Shown piece after piece: positions 17,975 through 28,083 of a DNA stretch of 64,000 nucleotides. Position numbers and translations under genes: made by a program. This DNA is from Acidobacterium sp. GTDB taxonomy: Bacteria > Acidobacteriota > Vicinamibacteria > Vicinamibacterales > UBA2999. Location of the stretch: the NCBI GenBank assembly GCA_002737365.1, contig NSIL01000011.1, forward strand, positions 18,361 through 82,360. The letters are read 5' to 3'. Position 1 is the first letter of the stretch. Every line of letters starts with the position of its first letter. The notes under the pieces are model-generated. The model did not search any database and was not told the DNA's origin. It worked only from the letters and a program-made list of their open reading frames with translations.

Positions 17975-20935
17975 ATGAAGGCACAAATGGTGAACTGGTT
18001 GGTCGTGTTGTTGCTCTCGGCCACCGCGGCGGCGGCCCAGCAAGGCACCTCTGAACTGCGCGGCCGGATCGTCGACGACCAGGGCGCGGTGCTCCCCGGC
18101 GTTGCCGTCACGGTCACCAACCAGGCGACCGGGATGTTCCGCGAGACCGTGTCGAGCGCCGATGGTTCGTTCATCGCCAGCGGCCTGGTCCCCGGCACCT
18201 ATCGCGCCACGGCGCAGCTGCAGGGATTCAAGAAGTTCGACCGCCAGGATTTGCGCCTCGAGGTCGGCAAGACCACGAGCATCGACGTCACCATGTCGGT
18301 GGGCGGCCTCGAAGAGACGGTCAACGTCACTGCGGTCTCGCCGATCGTCGACCTCACGTCGAAGGAACTGGGCGGCAACATCACCAGCGATACGCTCGTG
18401 AAGCTGCCCAGCGTGAACGGCAACTTCATCGGCTTCGTCGGCCTGCTGCCCGGCATTGTGCCGTCGGTCAGCACCGAGTCGTTCGGCAGCGACTCGATCT
18501 CGGTGAACGGCCAGGATCCGCGCAATAACAACTACATGCTCGACGGCGGCAACAACAACGACGACGTGATCGGGCAGCGGGCGGGCACGCAGGCGCGCAC
18601 GCCGATTGAGGCGATTCAGGAGTTCCAGGTCATCACCGGGCAGTACGACGCGCAGTACGGCCGCACCTCGGGTGCCGTCGTCAACGCCGTGACCAAGGCT
18701 GGCACCAACAACTTCCGAGGCGTGGCATTCGGGTTCCTCCAGAACACCAAGCTGACGTCGAACCACTTCTTCGCCAAGCAGGCCAACCTGCCGAAGCCGG
18801 AGACCAAGTACGAGCGCTGGGGCGGCACCTACGGCGGCCCGATCTTGAAGAACAAGATTCACTTCTTCGGCAGCCTCGAGCGCTTCTCGATCGACCGGCC
18901 AAACGCCATCAACATCCCGGCGCGACCTCAGTACGACGGCACCCAGCTCACCCAGGACCGCGTGTGGAACACCGTCATTCGCGGCGACCACCAGATCAAC
19001 AACAGCACCACCTACAGCGTGCGCTGGCTGCGTGAGCAGTCACCGCAGGTCAATCAGATCATCGCGACCGGTGCCCAGGCCGCCGCCCCGGCGGCGGCGC
19101 GCGAGGAATCGGACGTCGACCAGACCGTATCGGGCAACCTGAACATGGTGTTGTCGAACACCAAGGTCAATACGTTCCGCGTCAGCTGGACGCGCGAGAA
19201 TGTGGCCTTCGCGAACAACTGCTTCAATACCAACGGCCGCGAGCTGTCGAAGTGCCCAGTGACGCTGGGGTTTCAGGACTTCATCGACCAGCAAGACAAC
19301 ACCGCGTCGGCACGCATCAACGATGGCATCCAGGTGGAAGATACCCTGGCCTGGTTCATTCCCGGCAAGGGCGGCGATCACGACCTGAAGCTCGGCGCGC
19401 AGTATTCATACTCGACCGCCTACAACACCAACCAAGGCAACTTGAACGGGACGTTCTCGTTCGGCCGTAGCAACACGCCCTTCAACCCGGCGGTGCCGTC
19501 GACCTATCCCGATCGACTCACGGTTCGCGTTGGTGGCCCGAACGTGTTCTACCAGAAGGCGCATTACATGGCGGGGTTTGTCCAGGACAAGTGGCGCCTC
19601 GGCAACAACGTGACGCTGAACCTCGGCGCCCGCTACGACGTCGAGCTGATTCCCTTCCCCGAAGTCGATGACGATCCGCTGGTCGAGAAACACCCGGTGG
19701 ACAAGAACAACTTCGCGCCGCGCCTCGGCTTCACCTACGACCTCGGCGGCAAGAGCGTCGTCCGCATCGGGGTTGGCCGCTTCTATGACAAGACCCACTT
19801 CGAGGTGATTGGCGGCCTCTACACCGGCACGCCGTTCACCAGCTCGTTTACGGTGAACTTCCCGACCGCGGCGGCCGACAATGGCCCGCGTACCGGCGTG
19901 CTGCCGACCGACCCGTTCCTGGTCAACGGCCCCGTTCTCAATCGCACTCTTCTGAACCAGCTCTATCCGGGCGGACAGCAGTTGCGGAATACCGGCGCGA
20001 GCTGGGACAACCCCGACCGCCGGACGCCGTACACCGATGAAGTCAGCATCGGCTACGAGCGCCAGCTGCGAGCGGAACTGAGCGTGAGCGCCGACTACGT
20101 TTACTCGCGAGGACGCGACCTGCTGATGCAGTTGAACCTGAACCCGCAGCTCCGCTCGAACCCGACGGTGGCGGCTTCGACACTGGCGCGCGTCCCGAGT
20201 CCGACGCTGACCTCGGCGGTGGCCACCCTGGCTGCCAAGTACCCGGGCTTTGCGCCGTTCACGACCAACGTCGTTCAGTACGTCAACGTCGGCGAGCTCG
20301 ATTACAGCGCCCTGATGCTGCAGTTGAAGAAGCGCTTCAGCAACAACTACAGCGCCCAGGTCTCGTACACCCTGGCGAAGTCGAACGGCAACACCTCCGG
20401 CAACGGCGCACCTGCCAGCGACTTCCAGTTGCGAGATGATCTCCGCCTCGACCTGAACGAGGGTCCCAGCAACTTCGACAACCGCCACAACTTCACCGTC
20501 AGCGGCACCGCGCTGATTCCGCGGACTGGCGGCCTGAACGTCAGCTGGGTGGCGCGTGCGATCAGCGGCCGCCCGTTCTCGCTCCTGAACGCCAACGTCG
20601 ATCCCGACTTGAACGGCGTCCAGGCCGAACCGCTGCCGGTGGGCGACTACAAGGGCAACGGTAACAACTCCTACACCGTCTCGAATTACCAGGCCCAACG
20701 CAACGGCGCCTACGGCCCCGGCTTCTTCGGCCTCGACATGCGCGTTGGCTACGGCATTCGCGTTGGCGGCCGGCGCAAGCTCGAGATCTCGGCGGACCTC
20801 TTCAACCTGACCAACCGCACCAACTTCGCCAACCCCACCGGTAACCAGGCCTCGGCGCAGTTCCTGCTGCTCACGGCGTATAGCACCAGCTACGCGCCGC
20901 GCAAAGCGCAGATCGGCGTGCGCCTGGAGTTCTAG
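17975..20935 (+). CDS. TonB-dependent receptor with carboxypeptidase-regulatory-like domain (Oar-like)
   Basis: The ~986-residue outer-membrane protein has a signal peptide (1-22, LLLSATAAAAQ), an Ig-like carboxypeptidase-regulatory/CarboxypepD_reg domain (about 25-110), a plug domain containing SVNGQDPRNNNYMLDGGNNND and QYDAQYGRTSGAVVNAVTKAG, then a 22-strand-type barrel ending in LEF with terminal aromatic Phe. This architecture is typical of expanded receptor families in Acidobacteria. The ligand is unknown; no SusD-like partner is adjacent. ATG 17975 has GGAGGT just upstream; the longer frame to 17813 lacks any signal-like start. Confidence 0.9.
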   Translation: MKAQMVNWLVVLLLSATAAAAQQGTSELRGRIVDDQGAVLPGVAVTVTNQATGMFRETVSSADGSFIASGLVPGTYRATAQLQGFKKFDRQDLRLEVGKTTSIDVTMSVGGLEETVNVTAVSPIVDLTSKELGGNITSDTLVKLPSVNGNFIGFVGLLPGIVPSVSTESFGSDSISVNGQDPRNNNYMLDGGNNNDDVIGQRAGTQARTPIEAIQEFQVITGQYDAQYGRTSGAVVNAVTKAGTNNFRGVAFGFLQNTKLTSNHFFAKQANLPKPETKYERWGGTYGGPILKNKIHFFGSLERFSIDRPNAINIPARPQYDGTQLTQDRVWNTVIRGDHQINNSTTYSVRWLREQSPQVNQIIATGAQAAAPAAAREESDVDQTVSGNLNMVLSNTKVNTFRVSWTRENVAFANNCFNTNGRELSKCPVTLGFQDFIDQQDNTASARINDGIQVEDTLAWFIPGKGGDHDLKLGAQYSYSTAYNTNQGNLNGTFSFGRSNTPFNPAVPSTYPDRLTVRVGGPNVFYQKAHYMAGFVQDKWRLGNNVTLNLGARYDVELIPFPEVDDDPLVEKHPVDKNNFAPRLGFTYDLGGKSVVRIGVGRFYDKTHFEVIGGLYTGTPFTSSFTVNFPTAAADNGPRTGVLPTDPFLVNGPVLNRTLLNQLYPGGQQLRNTGASWDNPDRRTPYTDEVSIGYERQLRAELSVSADYVYSRGRDLLMQLNLNPQLRSNPTVAASTLARVPSPTLTSAVATLAAKYPGFAPFTTNVVQYVNVGELDYSALMLQLKKRFSNNYSAQVSYTLAKSNGNTSGNGAPASDFQLRDDLRLDLNEGPSNFDNRHNFTVSGTALIPRTGGLNVSWVARAISGRPFSLLNANVDPDLNGVQAEPLPVGDYKGNGNNSYTVSNYQAQRNGAYGPGFFGLDMRVGYGIRVGGRRKLEISADLFNLTNRTNFANPTGNQASAQFLLLTAYSTSYAPRKAQIGVRLEF

Positions 20936-21034
20936 CGGCCGACGATTAGGAACACAGCCACCGATTGGGCACGGAAGAGACACTGTGGCCGGCGCTACGA
21001 TTGGCGCCGTGCCACAGCGCCGTGTTCTCGCCGC

Positions 21035-21484
21035 TCAGGCCGTCGGCGCCGCCGGCTTGGCCGCCTTGAACAGGTACCCGATGGCCTGATGCAAGTGCGT
21101 GACGTCGAAGTCGGCGAGCGTGCCGCCGGATTCGAAATGCCCAATCAGCGTCCTCCCGAGGCCGTAGGTCACAACTGCTGACAGACTCGCCATCGCGACC
21201 CAACCGATCACTCCAGTGACGGCCGGCAGTCGGCTGAGAATCGATCGTGCCATCGCCCCACCCAGCCACCCGGGCACGAACGCCGCACCCAGCGCCAGCA
21301 GGACGCCGCCGGCACTCCCTGTGGAGAATTCGACGTCGTAGACCCTGGCCAGGTCGCGAATCAGCGCCAGGTGCAACGTGGTAAGTGCGGCCATTGACAG
21401 GAACGGCACCGTCACCAGTCCCGCGCCGCCGGAGGCCAGGGAATAAGTGCGGAGAATCGAAGCAGCTTGGGTCGCGCGCGACAT
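21035..21484 (-). CDS. DUF697-like small membrane protein
   Basis: This 149-residue protein has hydrophobic segments around 15-40 and 65-110. The motifs YSLASGGAGLVTVPFLSM, HLALIRDLARVYDVEF and the late TYGLGRTLIGHFESGG follow the DUF697 (YcjF-like) pattern, where the domain is often attached to GTPases; here it stands alone. Function is unknown. Its ATG (21484) overlaps the TGA of pgeF, so it is translationally coupled to that gene. The family assignment is from remembered motif pattern. Confidence 0.6.
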   Translation of the reverse strand: MSRATQAASILRTYSLASGGAGLVTVPFLSMAALTTLHLALIRDLARVYDVEFSTGSAGGVLLALGAAFVPGWLGGAMARSILSRLPAVTGVIGWVAMASLSAVVTYGLGRTLIGHFESGGTLADFDVTHLHQAIGYLFKAAKPAAPTA

Positions 21485-22284
21485 CAGTCAGTCCTGCCAA
21501 ACATTACATTAGTTGCGGTGGACGGCACGGCAATGACCGCCGTCATGCGGCCGGCCCGGTCCCCGGCAGCTCGATAGGAATCAAAGACCTCGGCGTGAGC
21601 CAGCGTACTGAGGCCACATGTGAACACACGCCCGGGCCGCACGCCGGCGTCGATGAGCTGATCGCGATTGGCCGACCACAAGTCGAGGCGCAGCCGGCCG
21701 TCGCGCCGCGTGAACCACCTGGCCAGGTCGCCCGCGCCGTGTCCGGCCTGCTGAAACGCGCCGACTAGCGCTTCCCCCACTTCGTAATCGTCAGGCCCAA
21801 TGCTGGGACCGATCGCCGCGACGAGATCCGATGGGTCGGTGCCAAACGCCCGCCGCATGCTGGCCACCGCGGCCGGCCCCACGCGGGCGCAGGTGCCTCG
21901 CCAGCCGGCATGAATGGCGCCGGCGGCGCCGGTGACGCGGTCCACCACGAGAATCGGGACGCAGTCGGCCACCAACACCGCCAGGACCAACCCCGCGATG
22001 TTCGAGACCACCGCGTCACCATCGGGCTTCTCACCAGCGTGGCTCGCGTCACCGCGGGCCAGGATCCGCACGGCATTGCCATGGACCTGCTTCACGCGTC
22101 GCAGCTGGTCGGGCGAGCCACCCACGGAAGCGACGGCCGCCGCCCATCCCTCGGGATCAGGTAACTGCAGTTGCTTCGACGTAAACAGGTGTTGCGTCAT
22201 CGCCCCGAGCGGCGCGCACCGCAGCGCGTGACCCCAAGGCTCGACGGTCCAACGAAATGCGGGATCCGGGCTCGGCAGACTCAT
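21484..22284 (-). CDS. pgeF: Peptidoglycan editing factor PgeF (YfiH/laccase-domain protein)
   Basis: This 266-residue protein has the DUF152/YfiH signature: VKQVHG (metal-site His), VADCVPILV (Cys) and HAGWRGT (His), followed by AIGPSIGPDDYEV. Members were once called polyphenol oxidases; the E. coli protein hydrolyses wrongly L-Ser-containing UDP-MurNAc precursors, and related enzymes act on purine nucleosides. Length is normal. Its location near the dcw cluster, though not in it, fits a cell-wall role. It overlaps the downstream DUF697-like gene by ATGA. Confidence 0.88.
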   Translation of the reverse strand: MSLPSPDPAFRWTVEPWGHALRCAPLGAMTQHLFTSKQLQLPDPEGWAAAVASVGGSPDQLRRVKQVHGNAVRILARGDASHAGEKPDGDAVVSNIAGLVLAVLVADCVPILVVDRVTGAAGAIHAGWRGTCARVGPAAVASMRRAFGTDPSDLVAAIGPSIGPDDYEVGEALVGAFQQAGHGAGDLARWFTRRDGRLRLDLWSANRDQLIDAGVRPGRVFTCGLSTLAHAEVFDSYRAAGDRAGRMTAVIAVPSTATNVMFGRTD

Positions 22285-22452
22285 CGGCTACGCTCCGCCG
22301 GCGCGCAACGGCGGTTGCCATCGCGGCCAGGCCGCTCTCGATATTGCGCCTGATTGCGAGCGTTTCGCGATGGCATCACCCTTGATACATCAACGACATT
22401 GAAGCAACTCAAACGACCGGGCGAGTAACGCGGCCGGTGACTGGAGAAAACC

Positions 22453-22755
22453 ATGGTGGTCAAGATCATGCCGAACGAGAAGGGAACCCCGTCAGGCAAG
22501 CTGGCGGACGCGGAAGTGCATTTCATGGATGGCGAACTGCAGGGGCTTAGGCTCCTGGGGTTCGCGGTGTGGGAGCGCCGGACCGGCGTAGGCCGCAACG
22601 TCACCTTCCCCGCCCGCACTTACTCGGTTGGCGGCGAACGGCGCAGCTTCTCGCTGTTGCGTCCGGTCACCGACCAGTCGGCGCAGGACAAAGTGCGCGA
22701 CCTGGTGCTGCAGGCGTACTCGGAATTTGAAGCCCAGGCCGCCATCGCCAGTTGA
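22453..22755 (+). CDS. Small conserved protein with a SpoVG-like pattern
   Basis: This 100-residue protein starts MVVKIMPNEKGTPSGKLADAE with GGAG upstream. Its second half, NVTFPARTYSVGGERRSFSLLRPV followed in the chain by QDKVRDLVLQAYSEFE, resembles the SpoVG layout, in which a strand, the FVAMPS-type motif, a short hairpin, an acidic-polar HPI segment and a C-terminal helix R-x-x-I-x-x-x-V-L-x-x-Y occur in this order. SpoVG is a small RNA/DNA-binding regulator. I infer a remote relation, not membership. It lies between pgeF (divergent) and the convergent radical SAM gene. Confidence 0.6.
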   Translation: MVVKIMPNEKGTPSGKLADAEVHFMDGELQGLRLLGFAVWERRTGVGRNVTFPARTYSVGGERRSFSLLRPVTDQSAQDKVRDLVLQAYSEFEAQAAIAS

Positions 22756-22798
22756 CTGGCACCGCACCGGCGCCTGCGGTCGTGCCGGCGATGACGCA

Positions 22799-24541
22799 TC
22801 AGCTCAGCTCGGGTAGCAGGCGCGCGTTTTCCTTGGCCCGCTTTGGTGGCAATGTCCATTCGGCGCGCGTGCTCTTCTCGAACTCGGCGCGAAAGAACGG
22901 CTCTTTCATGCCGCCATCGATGATGTTCCAGGGGAGCACCGCGTCGTTGGTCCGGTCGCGATAGATATAGAAGTCGCCGTCGAGATCGGCATCGGCCAGG
23001 GCCTTGCGCCACTGTCCACCGTTGGCTTCGGCCTGCTCGATGGCCGGGGCGATCCGTCGATCGCCGAGTGACAGCAGCGCCTGGTAGTACGAATGCCGCT
23101 CGCTCTTGATGTTGAAGTAGACGTTGTCGATGTCGGCGACCAGCGCCCGCATCCGCTTCATCTTGCGCTCGATCACGTCGGTGCGCTCCATCGGCAGCCA
23201 CTGGTAGGCGGTACCAGGCTTGGGCACCAGCGGGTTGACGCTGGCGACAATGCGGCCAATGCGGCCGCGTGGCCGCGCGTGCTTCAGCATGATCTGGTGG
23301 AGCTGCAGCGTCAGGTCCCGAATCGCCACCAGGTCGTCATCGTCTTCGGTGGGCAGGCCGATCATGTAGTAGAGCTTCAGGCTCTCGATGCCGCTCGAGA
23401 AGATCAGCTCGGCGCTGTCAAGAATCTCCGCGTTGGTGACGGTCTTGTTGATCACCCGGCGCAGGCGATCCGAGCCGGTCTCCGGGGCGATGGTCAGCGT
23501 GCGCTCACCGCTCTCCTTGAGGATCGAGACGATCGTCGGCGTCAGGTCATCGAGGCGCAGCGACGCCGGGCTGATCGAGTAGCCCATGTCGCGGAGGCTG
23601 CGCAGGATGTGTTCGATGTCGGGGTGGTCGCACAACGCAATCGAGACCAGTCCCGCCTTCGACGAATGGGCGCGGGCGGCCTGGGCGAGCGCCAGAATGC
23701 GGTCGGTCGGGAAGGCGCGGACCGGCAGGTAGTTGTAGCCGGCCCAGCAGAACCGGCACAGGTTCGCGCAGCCGCGCACCACTTCGATCAGGAAGCGCGA
23801 GCCGAACTCGGTGTCGGGCGTGAAGATGGTGGTCGACGGCGGGTCAACCGCTTCCGTGGTCTTGAGCGCCGCCTTGCGCACGATCGGCGGCGCGCCGGTG
23901 CCGTCGCGCGGCACGTACTTGACGATGGTGCCGTCGGCGGCATACTCCACGTCGTAGAACGACGGGATGTAATAGCCGCGGGCCTGCGCCAACCGCTTCA
24001 ACTGTTCGCTGCGGGACGAGGTGGCCATGGCGTCGACCAGTGCCGGCACCAGCGCTTCACCCTCGCCCGCCGCGATCACGTCGGCGAACATCGCGAGCGG
24101 CTCGGGGTTGACGAACGTCACCGCGCCGCCAATGACCACGAGCGGGTGCTGATAGTCACGGTCTGCCGCCCGCAACGGCACCCCGGCCAGCCGCAGCATG
24201 GTCAGGACGTTGGTGTAGTCCCATTCGAACGACACCGAGAACGCGATGATGTCGAAATCCGCCACCGGCGTCTGCGACTCGAGCGTGACAATGCGGGTGC
24301 CGGCCTCGCGGAGGGCAGCCAGTTCCTGCTTCGGCGGCAGAAAGGCACGCTCGCACACGATGTTGGGGTCATCGTTGAAGAGGCGATAGATGGTCTGGAA
24401 GCCGAGATTGGACATTCCCACGAAGTAGGTGTTGGGGAAAATCAGCGCGACCCGCAGCCGGTTGGCGTGCGGCTTGCGCACGTAGCCAATTTCCTTGGAA
24501 AGGATTTCCTGTGCGATCTCGCGTTGGTGCCGTGGCTTCAT
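22799..24541 (-). CDS. B12-binding-domain radical SAM protein (TIGR03960-like)
   Basis: This 580-residue protein has an N-terminal cobalamin-binding-like Rossmann region (about 25-190, with LIFPNTYFVGMSNLGFQ and VVIGGAVTF), then a radical SAM barrel with CANLCRFC (about 259-266), whose CxxxCxxC holds the 4Fe-4S cluster. It ends at about the point where many homologues continue into a TIGR03936 domain, which is absent here. The substrate is unknown; some relatives lie next to ribosomal or division genes. It is the last gene on the dcw strand, 79 bases after ftsZ. Confidence 0.85.
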   Translation of the reverse strand: MKPRHQREIAQEILSKEIGYVRKPHANRLRVALIFPNTYFVGMSNLGFQTIYRLFNDDPNIVCERAFLPPKQELAALREAGTRIVTLESQTPVADFDIIAFSVSFEWDYTNVLTMLRLAGVPLRAADRDYQHPLVVIGGAVTFVNPEPLAMFADVIAAGEGEALVPALVDAMATSSRSEQLKRLAQARGYYIPSFYDVEYAADGTIVKYVPRDGTGAPPIVRKAALKTTEAVDPPSTTIFTPDTEFGSRFLIEVVRGCANLCRFCWAGYNYLPVRAFPTDRILALAQAARAHSSKAGLVSIALCDHPDIEHILRSLRDMGYSISPASLRLDDLTPTIVSILKESGERTLTIAPETGSDRLRRVINKTVTNAEILDSAELIFSSGIESLKLYYMIGLPTEDDDDLVAIRDLTLQLHQIMLKHARPRGRIGRIVASVNPLVPKPGTAYQWLPMERTDVIERKMKRMRALVADIDNVYFNIKSERHSYYQALLSLGDRRIAPAIEQAEANGGQWRKALADADLDGDFYIYRDRTNDAVLPWNIIDGGMKEPFFRAEFEKSTRAEWTLPPKRAKENARLLPELS

Positions 24542-24620
24542 TCATGAGCCAGGGGGTCGTCGAGCTGTCACTGCGCCGGCAGCGCTCGCGGCTCCCCTGG
24601 ATCTGTCTACTGTATCAGTC

Positions 24621-25889
24621 CTACCCTTCGCTCCGGCGGAGGAAGGCCGGCACGTCAAGGTCGAGGTTGAGGTCGAATTCGCCCGGAATACCCTCGGGTT
24701 CTGCCAGCGGGATATCGCCGCCGTTCTGCCCAACCGCGATCGGGCGCGCCGCCGCGATCGGCATGCCGATCGCCGGACGCCGCACAATCGACGCGCGCGG
24801 CTGAGCCAGCGTCGTCGTGTCGACGCGTATGGGCGATGAATACGACGACAGGTCGACCGGCGTCTGCGTCGGCGCATGGGCCGGCGTCGACCGCCCGGTC
24901 TTGACGTGGTCAAAGCCGGTGGCGATCACGGTGATCTTCACCTTGTTGGTCAGCGCCTTGTCGACGACCGCGCCGAAGATGATGTTGGCATCCTCATGGG
25001 CCGACTCCTGGATGATGGTCAGCGCCTCGTTCACTTCCATCAGTGACAGGTCTGGGCCGCCGGTGACGTTGATGATCACGCCGCGCGCGCCGCGCACCGA
25101 GGCGTCCTCGAGCAGCGGACTCGAGATGGCGCGATTGGCAGCATCGACGGCGCGCGATGGGCCCTCGGCGGTGGCCGTGCCCATCATCGCCACGCCCATG
25201 CCCGACATGATGGTCTTGACGTCGGCAAAGTCGAGGTTGATCAGGCCCGGCACCAGGATCAAGTCCGAGATGCCCTGGATCGCCTGCCGCAGCACATCGT
25301 CGGCGGTGACGAAGGCGTCGAGCATTGAGGTGTCGCGGGCAATCACCGAGAGCAGGCGCTCGTTCGGAATGGTGATGACGGTGTCGACGGCATCGCGCAG
25401 GGAGTCGAGGCCGGCCTCGGCCTGCCGGAACCGCTTCTTGCCTTCGAATTTGAACGGCTTGGTCACCACCGCAATGGTGAGCGCACCCAGTTCGGTGGCG
25501 AGGCTGGCGATGACCGGCGCCGCGCCGGTGCCGGTGCCGCCGCCGAGGCCGGTGGTCACAAACACCATGTCGGCGCCCGACAGGGCCTGGATCAGCGCCT
25601 CGGTGTCCTCGAGTGCCGCCTGACGCCCGACATTCGGATCCGCGCCGGCACCGAGCCCCTTGGTCAGCTTGCCGCCGATCTGGATCTTCACCGGCGCCGG
25701 GTTGGTCTTGAGGGCCTGGGCGTCGGTGTTGACGACCATGAATTCCACGCCCGAGATGCCGGCCTGCACCATTCGTGATACGGCATTGCTGCCGCCGCCG
25801 CCGACGCCTACCACCTTGATCCGCGCGCCCATGCGCGCCTCTTCATCGAGCGTGAGCCGTAGCGCCTCGAAGCCGTCCTGGTCCGCCAT
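24621..25889 (-). CDS. ftsZ: Cell division protein FtsZ
   Basis: This ~422-residue tubulin homologue has the N-terminal [10 protein letters not shown] segment, the GTP-binding tubulin signature [10 protein letters not shown] (about 118-127), the T7 synergy loop with NLDFADVKT, a variable linker (about 330-400) and the conserved C-terminal peptide LDVPAFLRR that binds FtsA and other partners. It forms the cytokinetic ring. I chose ATG 25887-25889 because a perfect AAGGAGG lies seven bases upstream; the longer frame adds only eight residues. It ends the dcw cluster after ftsA. Confidence 0.96.
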   Translation of the reverse strand: MADQDGFEALRLTLDEEARMGARIKVVGVGGGGSNAVSRMVQAGISGVEFMVVNTDAQALKTNPAPVKIQIGGKLTKGLGAGADPNVGRQAALEDTEALIQALSGADMVFVTTGLGGGTGTGAAPVIASLATELGALTIAVVTKPFKFEGKKRFRQAEAGLDSLRDAVDTVITIPNERLLSVIARDTSMLDAFVTADDVLRQAIQGISDLILVPGLINLDFADVKTIMSGMGVAMMGTATAEGPSRAVDAANRAISSPLLEDASVRGARGVIINVTGGPDLSLMEVNEALTIIQESAHEDANIIFGAVVDKALTNKVKITVIATGFDHVKTGRSTPAHAPTQTPVDLSSYSSPIRVDTTTLAQPRASIVRRPAIGMPIAAARPIAVGQNGGDIPLAEPEGIPGEFDLNLDLDVPAFLRRSEG

Positions 25890-25930
25890 CGTGCCTCCTT
25901 GTAACCGTTGCAAATCGAACTGTCCTGGCC

Positions 25931-25958
25931 GGAACCCGAATCCCGGGTCCCGGATCCC
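25931..25958. repeat. Four-unit heptamer tandem repeat in the ftsA-ftsZ spacer
   Basis: Four 7-base units, GGAACCC, GAATCCC, GGGTCCC and GGATCCC, run without a break (on the minus strand GGGATCC, GGGACCC, GGGATTC, GGGTTCC). They fall between the ftsA stop and the ftsZ ribosome binding site. A similar heptamer array occurs at 51515-51535. Confidence 0.6.
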
Positions 25959-25963
25959 GATCG

Positions 25964-27196
25964 CTAGAAAAATTCTCTGAACACCGTGCGCAACCGCCCC
26001 ATCACGCGGGTGAGTGCGCCGCCGCCGCTGGCACCGGCCGCCGGGCCACGATGGCGGGCCGCATACAGCACGAGGCCGACCGCCGTGGCGAACGACGGGT
26101 TGCTGACATGATCGGCCAGGCCGCCGACGCCGACCGGGCTGCCGCGCCGGATCGGCAGGTCAAAAATCTGCTCGGCGATCTCGGACATGCCTTCGAGCTG
26201 GGCGCCACCACCGGTCAGCACGAGGCCTGAGTTGAGCGACTTCTCGTAGCCGGCCTTGCTGATTTCGTCCCAGATCAGGTGGAACATCTCCTCGGCGCGC
26301 GGCTGCAGGATGTCGGACAGGATGCGGCGGGCCATCACGCGCGGCCGCCGGCCGCCGACACTCGCCACCTCGATCGTCTCGTCTTCCTCGACCATCGACG
26401 ACAGCGCGCAACCCGCTCGCCGCTTGACCTTTTCGGCGTCTGGAATCGGCGTTCGTAACCCGACGGCAATGTCGTTGGTGAAGTGGTCGCCGCCGACGGC
26501 GATCACCGCGGTGTGCCACAAGCTGCCGCGTTCGAAGATCGCCAGATCGGCGGTGCCGCCGCCGATGTCGACCACGGCCACGCCCAATTCCTTCTCGTCC
26601 GCGGTCAGCACCGTCTCCGAGGCGGCGAGCTGCCCGATCACCGTGTCGATCACCTCGACCCCGGCGCGGTTCACGCACGCCACCAGGTTGTGCGTCGCGG
26701 TCTGGCTACCAGTGATGATGTGGACGTTGACCTCAAGCCGCGCGCCAGTCAGGCCGACGGGCGCGCCAATGCCCTCCTGCTCGTCGACGACGAAGTCCTG
26801 CGGCAGCACGTGCAGAATCTCGCGGCCGGTCGGCAATGACACCGCGCGCGCCGCGTCGATCGCCCGGCGGACATCGTCACGCGTGACTTCGCGGTTCTTG
26901 CCCGCCACCGCCACCACCCCGCGGCTGTTGAAGCCCTTGATGTGCGGGCCGGCAATCGCCAGGTGCACCGAGCCGACCTCGACGCCGGCCATCAGCTCGG
27001 CCTCCTCGATCGACTTCTTGATCGACTCGACCGCCGCCTCGAGATTGACGACCACCCCGCGCTTGAGGCCCTTCGATTCGGCCATGCCGATGCCGATCAC
27101 ATCGACGCCGCCTTCGTCGAGCAGTTCACCGACCACGGTGCATACCTTGGTCGTGCCGATGTCGAGCCCCACTACGTAGCGTTCCTGTCGTGCCAC
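25964..27196 (-). CDS. ftsA: Cell division protein FtsA
   Basis: This 410-residue actin-like ATPase has [13 protein letters not shown] (phosphate 1), the 1C domain after residue 85, [12 protein letters not shown] (phosphate 2, about 205) and [11 protein letters not shown] (adenosine motif, about 335). It ends in an amphipathic helix, [16 protein letters not shown], which anchors FtsZ filaments to the inner membrane. It lies between ftsQ (18 bases upstream) and ftsZ. Confidence 0.96.
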   Translation of the reverse strand: MARQERYVVGLDIGTTKVCTVVGELLDEGGVDVIGIGMAESKGLKRGVVVNLEAAVESIKKSIEEAELMAGVEVGSVHLAIAGPHIKGFNSRGVVAVAGKNREVTRDDVRRAIDAARAVSLPTGREILHVLPQDFVVDEQEGIGAPVGLTGARLEVNVHIITGSQTATHNLVACVNRAGVEVIDTVIGQLAASETVLTADEKELGVAVVDIGGGTADLAIFERGSLWHTAVIAVGGDHFTNDIAVGLRTPIPDAEKVKRRAGCALSSMVEEDETIEVASVGGRRPRVMARRILSDILQPRAEEMFHLIWDEISKAGYEKSLNSGLVLTGGGAQLEGMSEIAEQIFDLPIRRGSPVGVGGLADHVSNPSFATAVGLVLYAARHRGPAAGASGGGALTRVMGRLRTVFREFF

Positions 27197-27213
27197 CGAT
27201 ACCTCCCCGTCCT

Positions 27214-28083
27214 CTACCGTCTTGCCTGCGCCGGTAACGCCTTGACCGGACGCACGTACAACCGTTCGTCGAATCGCAAATCCACGTGATCGATCTCGGC
27301 CAGGCGCTCGCGCAATGCCGGCTGCAGGTCAAGGTACTGTTGCAGGCGGGCCACGAAGTCAGCATCACCCAGCCGCAACAGCGCCGTGTCGTCGTCGAGA
27401 ATCACCACCGCGTTGTGCAAGTCCGAGACGTCAATCTGCGACACCCGCTTGAACACTTCAGGCCGCGACGCGAAGGCGGCGATCACGCGGCCGGCGAACT
27501 CGGTGCGCGCGGGGTCGAGCAAGGCGCCGCCGTCGGTCGGTGCGGAGGCCAACCCGTCGATGATCGGCAGGTCGATGTCGGCGTAGGCCGGACCGTACTC
27601 GTCGACGATCACGCCCGTGGCGTCGATCAGGTACAGCGCGGTGCCGATCCGGCCGATGCCCATGGGTATCCGCTCGTGGATCATGATCTCCAGCGTCGAC
27701 GGCAGCACCCGGCGAATCGTCGCGCTCTCCACCCACGGCGAGGCGAGCAGCTTCTGCTGCCATTCGGTGATGCCGATCGCGAGAATGTTCTGGCCACGGA
27801 GGCCATCGACCAGCGCCAGCACTTCTCCGGTCGACAGGCGCTGGTGGCCGCGAACGACCAGGTGGCCGACCTGCAGCGTTGGCGCGACCGCGATCAAAGT
27901 GACACCGCGGTAGCCGCCGTAGCCAAGCACTATCACCATCGCGAAGGCGCGAATGCCCAGCCACAGATACTTCGAGGCCGGCGTGCGCTTGCGCGACGGC
28001 TTCACGTGGGCGCGCTTGAACCGCTTGTCGGTCGCGGCTGCGACGGCCGACGCGGTGGTGCCCTGCCGGGACAATCCCGCCAT
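27214..28083 (-). CDS. ftsQ: Cell division protein FtsQ/DivIB
   Basis: This 289-residue bitopic protein has a basic cytoplasmic tail (1-40), one membrane segment (about 42-62), a POTRA domain (about 70-145: LQVGHLVVRGHQRLSTGEV) and the FtsQ beta domain (about 150-280). It recruits FtsL-FtsB and regulates septal synthesis. The start ATG 28083 overlaps the last base of the murC stop region, so coupling is likely. Sequence conservation is low, as is usual; position between murC and ftsA supports the call. Confidence 0.9.
   Translation of the reverse strand: MAGLSRQGTTASAVAAATDKRFKRAHVKPSRKRTPASKYLWLGIRAFAMVIVLGYGGYRGVTLIAVAPTLQVGHLVVRGHQRLSTGEVLALVDGLRGQNILAIGITEWQQKLLASPWVESATIRRVLPSTLEIMIHERIPMGIGRIGTALYLIDATGVIVDEYGPAYADIDLPIIDGLASAPTDGGALLDPARTEFAGRVIAAFASRPEVFKRVSQIDVSDLHNAVVILDDDTALLRLGDADFVARLQQYLDLQPALRERLAEIDHVDLRFDERLYVRPVKALPAQARR

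Noticed and set aside
19406..20983. 525-codon minus frame opposite the TonB-dependent receptor
   Set aside because: Antisense shadow; the receptor on the plus strand has signal peptide, plug and barrel features.
20946..21500. 184-codon minus frame overlapping the DUF697-like gene
   Set aside because: Out of frame with the hydrophobic DUF697-like protein, which overlaps pgeF by ATGA; composition is shadow-like.
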